NCBI RefSeq assembly: GCF_039542385.1
Contig: NZ_BAABIA010000002.1
Coordinates: 62,001-126,000 of the forward strand
Source: Prosthecobacter algae
GTDB lineage: Bacteria > Verrucomicrobiota > Verrucomicrobiia > Verrucomicrobiales > Verrucomicrobiaceae
DNA length: 64,000 nt
Direction of reading: 5' to 3'
The notes below the pieces were generated by a model. That model was not told the origin of the DNA, searched no databases, and saw only the letters and a program-made list of their open reading frames with translations. This document shows positions 51,652 through 62,300 of this stretch, in pieces. A program made the translations under genes and the position numbers. How positions within the stretch are numbered: the stretch's first letter is position 1; every line of letters begins with the position of its first letter.

Positions 51652-52010
51652 TTTGGGCGGGCCATGGACTATGCCCTGACGCTGTGGCCCATGCTTGAGG
51701 TGTATTGAGAGGACGTGTGGAGATTGACAACAATCCGGTGGAAAACTCAATCCGCCCCACCGCCATCGGCAAAAAGAACTGGCTCTTTATGGGTCATCCA
51801 AAAAGCGGCTCCCGCGCCGCCACGTTCTACACGCTGATGGGCAACTGCCACCGTGAAGGCATCAACGCGGAAGCCTACCTGACGGACCTCTTCACACGCC
51901 TCCCCGCAGAAACCAACCAGACCGGGCATCGCCGCACCCCGAAAGCCTGGGCAACTGACCAAAGAGCGCTAAATCAGTCCCTGGGAAAACACTGCGCGGA
52001 CACAGTTTAG
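51652..52010 (+). pseudogene. IS66-family transposase C-terminal remnant
   Basis: The segment FGRAMDYALTLWPML ends in a stop (TGA at about 51706) and resumes one frame over as GRVEIDNNPVENSIRPTAIG then KKNWLFMGHP, the hallmark C-terminal catalytic end of IS66 transposases. The N-terminal three quarters and the accessory genes are missing. It is a dead fragment. Confidence 0.85.
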
Positions 52011-52045
52011 CCGGACCTGTCAAGATCCGAGGGACGGGGCGGCGT

Positions 52046-52222
52046 TTGACGGATACGATCCTTTACACCATCATCGAATCCTGCCGCGCCCGCAGCCTGG
52101 ATCCCTGGAAGAACCTGCGTGACGTGCTTACCCGTTTGCCGACCATGACCAACCGGCAGGTCAAAGACATCACGCCCAAAGCCTGGGCTGAGGCCCGGAG
52201 GCTCAAACAACGAGCCGCGTAG
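52046..52222 (+). pseudogene. Second IS66-family C-terminal remnant
   Basis: In-frame LTDTILYTIIESCRARSLDP followed by LRDVLTRLPTMTNRQVKDIT and a TAG at 52220-52222. This is the extreme C-terminus of a different IS66 transposase, lying directly after the first remnant. No inverted repeats are visible. Confidence 0.75.
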
Positions 52223-52767
52223 CTATCAGCACACCACCATCAACCTGCTTCAGCAGGCGCTTGGGGTCACGCTTACAAACTTGCGGCTTCACGGTGATTG
52301 CTTACATCGTGCAGTCAGTCGCATCTCTCACTGAAGTCGTGGCCCCGTCGCTTTTCGCATCCTCGTGGCTTCGGGGAACGGGCCAGTTAACCAGGACAAA
52401 AACGCCGAGGGAGGGAGGCGTTTTGGACAAAGCGCAGCGTAGCCCGAAGGGTGAATCTGCGGGGAGCAGATTCATCAACGCTCCGGGGTGGGCAAGGCGT
52501 TGGGGTGTTCAGTCAGACGTAGGCAAACTTGGCCCCTCCAAACACAGGGCGGGGCCGTCCGCTCATCCCTTCCACCGCAGAGATGATTGCGGAAGAGCTG
52601 GCGGTCGGAGGCGCTCTTCATTCACGGGGTTTTCATAGCCGAGAAGCTGGCTGCGCTTCATTCTTTTGAAGAGCTTGGCACGGTCAAGGCTATTGGTTGG
52701 CGCGTACGTTCATTTTCCACCGCAACGCGGGGATGGCTTGAAGACCCTCTATGCCCACGTCCCAAGA
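52223..52767. other. Intergenic region, 545 bp
   Basis: No gene supported. A small hairpin (GAATCTGC/GCAGATTC, about 52452-52472) is present. The sequence looks like insertion-sequence debris. Confidence 0.35.
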
Positions 52768-53304
52768 TCAAGACGCAGGATGGATAAGCGACAATTTGGC
52801 CGACATTTGATCGAGTATTCTCTTCAACTCTTCATTTGTTTTATGAAGGTTCTCGTCATGCCAACTTTCCGGCACTCCACTATATTCAAGCAATCGCTCA
52901 AATGGAATCAGGCTCGTTTCTGGCTCAACCCCATACGTTTGCCCGAGTGAGGAGACCAAGTGCCATGCGCCACCGCAAATAAGATAAAAATGACGTGCGG
53001 CTTGATTTGGGATACACGACACCCCGTCATCAGGTCGGTCAATCAAAACCAAAAAACCATCAGCGACTCTCCACAGCTCGGTAAAATCTTTAACGAAAGC
53101 CTCGGACCAACCACATCTTGGTGCTCTTTTAATTATTTGCTCAATTACGGCACGAAGCTTTCGAGTGAGTTTCGACCTTGCAAAGACTCTAGTTCCTCCA
53201 ATCTCAAGAAGGCCTGGATGTGGAAAAAGATCACACGCCCCTATATGCGCTGCCTTGATAAGTTCAACCACAGACCGGGCATACCAATGTTTTGTAAAAA
53301 GCAT
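52768..53304 (-). CDS. Probable immunity protein for the RHS toxin tip
   Basis: A 178-residue soluble protein (MLFTKHWYARSVVELIKAAH...) of no recognised family. Its ATG is 5 bp after the stop of the giant RHS gene, and the ribosome site (GGAGG) lies inside the RHS coding end, so it is co-expressed with the toxin. That position and size are typical of cognate immunity proteins, which neutralise the C-terminal toxin in the producing cell. The role is inferred from context only. Confidence 0.6.
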   Translation of the reverse strand: MLFTKHWYARSVVELIKAAHIGACDLFPHPGLLEIGGTRVFARSKLTRKLRAVIEQIIKRAPRCGWSEAFVKDFTELWRVADGFLVLIDRPDDGVSCIPNQAARHFYLICGGAWHLVSSLGQTYGVEPETSLIPFERLLEYSGVPESWHDENLHKTNEELKRILDQMSAKLSLIHPAS

Positions 53305-53309
53305 AATCG

Positions 53310-56300
53310 TTATTCAGTGCCTCCAGATGATTGATTCAACGCTTTTCTCACAGCCTCAGCCCCCGTGTCACTCACCTGGGTGTTAAAGTTCATTGATCCC
53401 GTAACTGCAAAGCCACCTGGGGCTTTGGGGTCAGCGATTGCTGTAAATGCTTCTGCACCATCTTTTAATTCTCCCGCTGTACCTGCCGCAGGAGGGGTTT
53501 TGATTAGCTTAGCTTGCTTAGCAAGCTCGGCATGACTTGTGAAGGCATCAATGGGAACCGCCCGACCAACAAGATTGCCATCTTGAACAATACCTTTAAA
53601 CCCAACGATACCTGAAGATTCTTCAACAATTTCCGCCACCTGACGGCCTATGGACTGTGCGCTGGCTGTGGGAGCAATGAACCCCGCGCCAAGGTTCACA
53701 ATAATCCCAGCCACCGTGGCTGTCCCGTCACTGCCACCAGCCGCCTTAACAATGCCTTCGGTTGCTTGCGTCGTTATATTGTCTTGCTGCTTGCCACTTA
53801 TCATCTGCCTAATACCTGCCTGTAGATCGTCAGCTCCATGAGCGATTGCAATAGGCCCCACCCACTTCGTAAGACCAGTTGGCTCAGGTGCCAGTAGGCC
53901 CAAAGCACCAGCTGCAACTTGAATGCCCCCGCCCACCGCTTGAACCCCTCCCATTGTACGTGGATGCTCATTCACCCATTGCCCCACAGCTTGGACATCA
54001 TTAGCTAGTCTTGCCCCGCGTTCCCTATCAACATTATCGAGAGCCACCCGAAGCTGGGGTGAGCATCCAGGCAATCCCCGAGGGTCGGCCCAACTGTGAA
54101 GTCCGTCTGGATCCCAAGCCGTCCAAGGATTCTGCTTCACATAGGCATAAAGGTTGGGGCCGTCCACGAACCCCGCCGGGTCCCGGCTCAGCCAGGAACC
54201 CGTTTCGATGTCGCGATACCGAAAGCCTTCGTTCAGCAGCCCTGTCGGGTCTTCGTCCTTGCTGTTCGCTCTTTGTTTGTCCGCGTTGTTGCCCGTTTCC
54301 TTCGTCCGTTTCCCGTAGGCTTCGTAGCTCGCTGTCCAGGTTAGGGCTGCGCTCGCGTCGCTCTGCGCCACGATGTCGCCTCGGCCGTTGCTCAGGTTGT
54401 ACTTCGGCACTCCGCCTCGGGTGCTGTACAGCAAGCCTCCCACGCCGCCGCCCATGTCCGGGCCGCGCACATACCTTACCGTGCTGCCTCCAGGGCTGCT
54501 CAGGGTCGTTTGGACCGTCGTGCTTTCATACTCGGCGAGGCTTAGACCTCCGCTGAACAGGATGGCTGTGTGTTTCGCGGCCTGTTCTCCCTGCGCGCTT
54601 TGATGCGTGCCGATCCGCCGCGTGCGGTAGTCGTAATCATAGCTGTGCACCTGCCCTGTAGACATTGTCACGCTGGCCAGCCGACCCGGCACATCCCAGG
54701 TATAGGTCGTAATGCCCGTGCCGGTGTATTCGATGCCGCCACCGCTCAATCTCAGCACTTCTAACGTAGGCAGCAGGACGGTATTGCCACTGCCTGTCAC
54801 CGTCATCAATGTCGTCACTGTAGGTGTACTGCTGAGCAGTGTCACCACCTCACTCACCGTGCTGAGGCTCAGCGCCTCGCGGCCCCCGCTCAGGGTTTGT
54901 GCACCATCACTGCTGACAACGGATGTGCCGCTGCCAGTCACGGTGATCAGGGCCGCCACGGATGGCGTGGCTTCGAGCAAGGCCACCACTTCATCCACCG
55001 CGCTCACCGAGGCACGCGCCGTGCCACCGGACAGGTACTGGAAGTCGGCAGACGTCATCACCGCCGCACCGCTGCCAGTCACCGTCATCAGCGCGGTCAC
55101 AGCTGGTGTCGCATTGAGCAAGGTCACCACCTCGCCCACGGTGCTCGTGGACTGGCAGTTGGACCCGCCACCGCTCAGTGTCACCCCTTCAGGCTGGGCC
55201 AGCACCATGGCATCCCCGCTGCCCGTCACCGTGAGGTAGCCATTGGCTGCACCGCCGGACAGCAAACTCGCCACGTCTGCCGTGGTCGTCTCCACCACGC
55301 CAGCCTCACCACCGGCCAGCTGCCAGCTGCCCACGGACATTAACTGGTCAGGATCGCTCGCGCTGAGCTGGACTAGAGGCAACAGGCCCGAAGCTGCCGC
55401 TGCCACTTCTCCTGCCGTCGTCACCGGAGCATAGAGTCCGCCATCGGCCAGCTGCACGGAGGTGCTCGTCGTCACCGTCTCGCTGCTAGAGACAGCACCC
55501 GACACCGTCACCAAGGAAGACGCCACCGACTGAATTTCGGAGACGACTTCCGCTACGGTGCACGCAGGTGGCGAGGAAAATTCATCCGCCGCCGTGGGCA
55601 GCGTGACGATGATTGTCTGGCCCTCCACTCGGGCCGCAAGAGACTCCCCAAACGACTGGCCTTCCTGAATCGCCACCGAGATGGCATTCCCATCCGTCCC
55701 AGGTGGCACCGCCTTAAAGGTCACGCCAGCCCAGTCCGCCTTGGCATGGCCGCCATCGCGGGCGAGGCGCACCGTCACCCCATTGCCCGTGGCCGAAAGC
55801 AGCAGCGGCTCACCTTCTCCGCCCAGCGTGTGAGTCACCGTGATGGCATTGCCAGCCGTACCCAGATTGGAGGCCGTATAGGTCAGTCCCGTCTGTTCCA
55901 GGACCGCCGCTTCGGCACCGGTCTGCTCAAGCCGCAGCGTGAGCTGATTGCCCACCATCGTGGCCCCCAGCGCCTCGTTCTCATTGGCGAGCTGGTAACG
56001 CACCTGGAGATCATTCCCCCCGCTGCCCGCCGTCACGGCCTGATACGTCAGTCCCTGCAGGGTCGCGGAGGCTTTGTCCCCGCTGTTGGTCGCCAGCTTC
56101 ACGGCAATGTCACCATCCACCACCAAGACGGAGGCTTCCTGGTCCGGCTCACTGGCCTGCAGGGCAATGCCCGTGGCGGGGCCATCTCCGGGGGCTTTGT
56201 TATCGGTGTAGGTGATGCCCTGGTTCACAAGGCTGTGAGGGCTGCCTGCATCCGTCTCCAGCTTCACCACCACATCATTGCCTTGGACTGAAGCCGAAAG

Positions 56301-59300
56301 ATCCCCTCCCGCGCTGGCTTTTTCCAGTCTCACCTTGAGATCATTGCCAGCATCTCCCACCTCGGCAGCGGTGTAGGTGATGCCCTGGCTTGTCACAGCC
56401 GCCCGGAGTCCCTGGTCCATCGCCAGGGTGACGCTGACATCGCTCCCCGTCACCGACACACCCGCCGCAGGCCTGCCTGCTGCACCATTCAGCAAACGAA
56501 CACCTAGCGCATTGCCAGATTCCCCCGGCATGGCCGCTTGGTAACTGATGCCCTGAATGCTGGCAGTCGCCGTCTGGTCCACGCCCAGTTCCCGGCGCAC
56601 GCGGTTGCCCCGTGCATCGTAGAGGTAATTCACTGTGCCCGTGATAGCCCCGCCTGGAGTCAGCCTCCTCTCGGTGGTGACGAGCTGATTCGCATGATTG
56701 TAAAGGTAGGTCCAGTGGCCCACCTCAGTTCCCAGGGTGCCACTGCCCGATACGCTGACCTGCTTGCTGTCGCGGTTGTTCCCCGCATCGTACCCATATA
56801 CAGTGGTCACGGTCTGCGCCCCGGTTTCGCTGATCTGCTCTTCTAACAAACGGTTCGTTTCATCATACCACAGCATGGTGACACGTGTCCGCGCCTCCGC
56901 GCCAAACCATTGCTCAGTCTGCTGCTTGACATTGCCGATTTCGTCATGCAGCCAGTTAAAGCGGGCCTGCCGGTTCGCCTCCGTGAAGGGGGCGGCCTGA
57001 TGCAGGACGCGCGTGGTCAGGCGACCCAGCGCATCGTAAGTATTGCGTGTCACCTGCCCGTTGCCCACATTGAGCTGGAGAGCGCGGCCTGCTAGGTCAT
57101 AGGCATAGCCTGTCACCTTTTTGTCGGCTTCAAACGTGGACGCGGGGCCTTCGCTGATCGTGAGGGGGCGGTTCAGCGCATCGTAAGCCGTGACAGTGCG
57201 CCTGCCGTCGCCATAGTTCGCCTGCACGCGGTTGCCGATCTTGTCATACTGGTAAGTGTGGGTGACCCCGCGTGCGGTTTCACTGGTCTGCCGTCCCAGT
57301 TCATCATAGGTGTAAACCACGCCTGCGGCGGGACTGCTGCTTTCCACCACGCTGAGCATGCGGCCGCAGGTATCGTAGTTAAAGGTGCGGGTGTTGGCCG
57401 CCACCGATCCCAAGGCAGGGGTGGACACCGTTTCCAGGCGGTCACGGTCGTCATAGGTATAGGTGGTGGTGTTCATGGCCGGGTCCGTCTCGCTGAGCTT
57501 GACGGCGGCATTGTAAGTGTATGTCCAGACGTCCTGCGTAGCAGTCCCTGTGGCGGTCAGGGATCCCTGAAACACCTGGGTCTTCACCCGGTTCTGGCCG
57601 TCATAGGTGAAGGTGCTCACCTTGTCCCGTCCATCTTTGACCTGGATGCGGTTCCCTGCCTTGTCGTATTCAAACTCATTGACGATGTTGCTGTGATCCG
57701 TGGTGCGAACCAGCCGGTTAAAGGCATCGTAAACGTTGGTCACCACCTGATCCTTGGCATTGGTGGTGGTCAGCACATTGCCGCCCTCATCATAGGTCAT
57801 GGAGGTGACGTTGCCCAGCGCATCCTCGGCGGAAGTGACACGCCCCGCAGGATCATAAAACTTCTTCGTTTCATATCCCAGCGGATCCACCGTCACGGTC
57901 ACACGCCCGGCAGCATCATAACGAGTCTCAACCACCGGGTGTCTCACCACCTGTTCGGCATCGCCAGCATCCACCACCTCCGGCAACGTCACAAACGTCG
58001 GGCGGTTGCGCCGGTCATAGGCGGTGCTGGTGACGCGGCCAAGGGCATCCTTCACCCATTCGGCATTCCCGGCCAAGTCATAACCCGTCCTGGTGATGGC
58101 TGACACACCTCCAACTGCAGGTGACTCCACCTCCCTGACGCGCCCTGCGGTATCAAAGCGGGTCAGCGTCTCCTTACCCTGCTCATTGATCACCTTCCAG
58201 GGCTGGCCATGGTGGGTGTAGAAGGCCTGGACGAAGGTGCCGTCTGGGTGCTGCGTCTTGATGGCCCGGCCCTGCGCATCATAGGTGAATAAGGTTTTAC
58301 GTGTGGCAATCACCCGGTGGCTGACGGAGGCAGGATTGGCCGAGGCATCCTTCACATCATAGGTGGTCGTCACCGTGCCCGCATCTGTGCCGCTTTGTTC
58401 GGTGACGCGGTACAGTTTGTCATACTTGAAGGTCGCCACACGGCCTGCGGGATCCGTCAGGCGCACAGGTTTGAAGCCGCTGATGTCAAAGACACTGCTC
58501 CCCACCTCTTTGCCGTTGTTGAGACCGGGCACTTGGTATTCAGACAGGGTCACCTGACGGTCGGCCGCATTGGCCGCTCCATCATTGACCGTGACCTGCT
58601 CCGGCCTGCCGATGGCATCATATTTAAACCGTGTGACGATGCCGCGTGCGTTCGTCTGGGTCACAGGCAGATTCATGTCATTGTAGGTGGTTTCCTCCAC
58701 CAGATCTCCGGCAGCACGGGAGTCGGCCAGGCCGTTCCCATTCAGATCCACGGTGCTGGTGATGCGCCGGTTCAGCGCATCATAAACATGGAAGGCCGTG
58801 CGGCCGGTCTCATCCGCCTCTTTGATGAGGTTGCCATGTGCATCATAGTCCATGCTCTTGCTGCTGCCGTCCGGGAACTGCACCCCCGTCAGGCGGTTGC
58901 TGCCATCGTAGCTGAAGCAGGTGGTGAATCCGCGTCCGTCCGTGACGGAGCGTTTGTTGCCATTGAGATCGCTGACCGTCAAAGTGGTGTGGGCCTGGCC
59001 ATCCACCATCCTCGTTTCCGTCACCCTTCTCCACCAGCCTGCTACCTGCACATCCGTGCCCAGGCTGTAGTCCGTCACCAAAGGCGGGCAGACACCGATG
59101 GCCGGGCGGTTCGGGTCTGTCCCGTTCGGAGCCAAAGTGCGGCGGGTCACAAAACCCGCAAAGGTGCCATGCCCATAGGTGAGGGTCTCTTCCTTGCCCC
59201 CCGCCATGCCGCCCACCTTTTCCTTCAGACGCCGCCCAAAGGCTCCACCTGAAACGTTTGGCTGGTCGATGACATACTCCGTTTTGACTTTGCGCGAGTC

Positions 59301-62300
59301 CGTGACCGATTTCAGGATGCGCGTCGCCGCATCATAAGTGAAGGTCTTTGTCTGTCCCAGCGAGTTGACCTCCAGGGTGGGATCATCGTAAACCCGGCCC
59401 ATGTCAGGTGCCATGACGTTGGAATATTGCACCCGGTCCGCGTAGAAGAAGGCGGTCTTGTTTCCATTGCGGTCCGTGACTTCCTGTAGCGACATGTTGG
59501 CACCTGGATTGAAACGATAGCTCTCCTTGCCGCCATCTGGAGATTCGATTTCCATCTTTTGGAAGGAGTAGGTCACCGCCTTATTGCCAGGGTTTTCCTT
59601 GGCCACAACGCCTTTCACGGTGGTGCCCATCGGCTCGGTAAAGCGATAGGTGTAGGCACGGGCGGTAGATCCCGTTCCATAGGTAAAGATGGTGGTCACA
59701 GGCCGGGCCGCCTGCTGGTAATTATAGTCATTGAGCAGTTCCGGATCTATGACACGGGTGTTGCTGATGTTGACGGTGCCAATGATGGGCGATTGCACCG
59801 CCGTCAGCTTCATTGGCAGGCCGTATTGCATCTTCCGTCCCTGGCTGCCGGAGTAGAAGATGGTGGTGTTTTGCATATGGCTGAAGTTGTATGCATGCCC
59901 CCGCTCATCTGTGATCTGGGTGAGCTCCAAATGATAATGCTTGGCAAATCTGCCATCATCGTCCGTTTCCTTCGTATCCGACAGCGTCTGCTCATAAGCT
60001 ACCGTATTGCCCCCGCGCACCACCGAGCTGAGCACCTTCACCGTTCTGTGTTGGGTGCCCGCATTTTGCACCCGGTAAGGAACCGACAGCGAGGCGTAAT
60101 TGTAGCTGGTGCTGTCGCCATTGGGTGCACGCACTTCCACGATGCGGCCATTTTCCTGCCGGATGGAAATCTGATGTCCTGGCCGTTGAGGATCCTTGAT
60201 CAGGCAGGGGACGAGGCTGGCTATATCTGGGTACTCATAATGCAATTCATTCCCCCAGCGGTCCTTCACGCGAGTCAGGCGGGCATATCTCTGGTATTGA
60301 ACGCCCCCGCTGCCATAGACGCGGTCGTCTGAGAACTTCTGCTTGAGAGTGTTCCCTGAAATCACTTCATAAAAGCATTGGGTGCCAAATTTTTTGGTCA
60401 GCTTGACCGTGTGAAAGGTGATCAGTTCCGGATCGGCTGGAACAACCCCCGCCTGGAAATAGCTCTGGGCACCTTTGACGTCATAGTACTCCTGACGAGA
60501 ATGAAACCATTTTTTCAGGCCGTTCAATCCGGGAGCCTCAAGGTGGTCATAGTTTTGGTGGCTTCCAGTTTCATCCACCACGTTCGCGCTAACGTCGCCG
60601 CCTTTGGTGATGTTGAATTGCACGTAGCTGCAGACGTTCGTTCCCCAGCCAGGACCGAAGGGCTGGAAAGGACGCTCCCAGGGCCGCAGGCCGGAGCGGT
60701 CCGACCACGAGTCCGAAGCCACATCCCGGCGGACTTGCAGCGGCAGCAGGCTGCTGTCATCTGTCACATACACATCACTGACGGAGTGCCTGAGCTGGGC
60801 AAGGAAACTGTCAATGTAGGTTTCCTCGTTCAGCTCTCCATTTTCATTCTGGACCTGCGGCTTCGCATCCGGCATCGGGACCCCATTGAGCCCCACTTTC
60901 CGGTAACGTGGTCCCGCCCCGTCTGAGGCGCTGATCCGCATAGGGCTGCCGTCATCCGTGCTGTCGTCAGTAAGTTCCAGAGTGACAGAAGACTCCTCGC
61001 CATTGTTATCGCCAGAAGCATACGCCGAGACGACGTTAGAGTTCAGCTCACCTGAAGCAATTTCCATCATTTCATATGAAATACTAGGATCAGAACCCAC
61101 ATATTGACGAGTAACCTTTACCCTGCGGGTAATCTTCTGTGAGGAAGACTGGGTCAGCTTCATGCATACCTCGGCCTTCCCGACATAAGAGGGGCCTGTA
61201 AAAGGGCCGTCAGAAGGAGCATCCTCGGGATCGCATTCAACCCCCTCATTATCCACCCAGCTCCAGATATTTTCTCCTCCCGGATAAAAAAATTCATCAT
61301 CTGAGATATCATCGGGAGTTTCCATGCCGGCAATTTGCACCCGTTCTCCCCCCCCCGTTTGTGTGAGTTCTGCCCGGAAACGGTTGGGTGTCGAGTGCGT
61401 GCCGCATGCACATGTCTGCCCAATCATGTTTGGAGCATCGGAACTGTCAGGCACACAACCTTCAGTGACAATCAAGTACCTCCCCTTCGCCATCACGCCC
61501 CCCTCCTCGTAACCTCTCCATCCACTTTCTTCGTATTCTCCGTCACTGTAGGTGGTTGAATTCTGCACCTCAATGCGCGGCCCGCCCCCAGCATCTCCGC
61601 CAGCCGGAACGGACACGATGTGATTGACCTCGAAGTCGCCTCCCGATCCGTGGTTCAAGGGCGTAACCGTTGGCTGGATGTAGGGACTCGTCACGCCCGT
61701 GCCGGGATTGTAGTTTCCAGGGGTAACCGGTGGCGGCACATAGTCCTTGATCAACGGATGCCTGAAGCTCAGCACTTCAAAACGGTTGATCAATCCATCA
61801 TCATCAATGTCATCATCCCAGTCTGATGCGTCCCGGAGGTTCAAACCTGGAAGTCCCCCTCGGGCACGGTAAAAATGCTCCCACACATCCGCCATCCCGT
61901 CACCATCGGCATCTCCATCCGCCACGGGCATGGTCCAGTTTGGGTGTGCATTCGCGATGACATAGGCCATGTCCGCTGAAACACCCGGCCCGTTGTGACT
62001 GTCCAGGCTGGGTGTGCTGGAATCTGCGTCCATCGGGTTCAGCCCCAGATCAAACTCCTCGTAGTTAAAAAGCCCGTCACCGTCCGCATCTTCCGTCGCG
62101 TCGGCATGCTGGTTACGGTCAAACCGGCCTGGGTACCAAAGATTGCTCAGATCTTCCTCCAGATCCGTCATGCCGTCGTCATCGGCATCATAAACGTCAT
62201 TGTTACCCCACAGACTGGTGCCTGCCTGGTACTCCTGAAGGTTGGTGACCTGATCGGCATCCAAATCTCCCCCAGCGTCAGAGGGATCCTCTGGATCGAG

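Noticed and set aside
53310-54105. A deaminase toxin, because of a SHAEL motif in the RHS tip
   Set aside because: The second zinc motif (PCxxC) that deaminases require is absent.
57258-59252. Long plus-strand frames (281 and 311 codons) opposite the YD repeats
   Set aside because: Repetitive, codon-biased YD-repeat coding creates open antisense frames; their translations are His/Gly/Val-rich without domain features.
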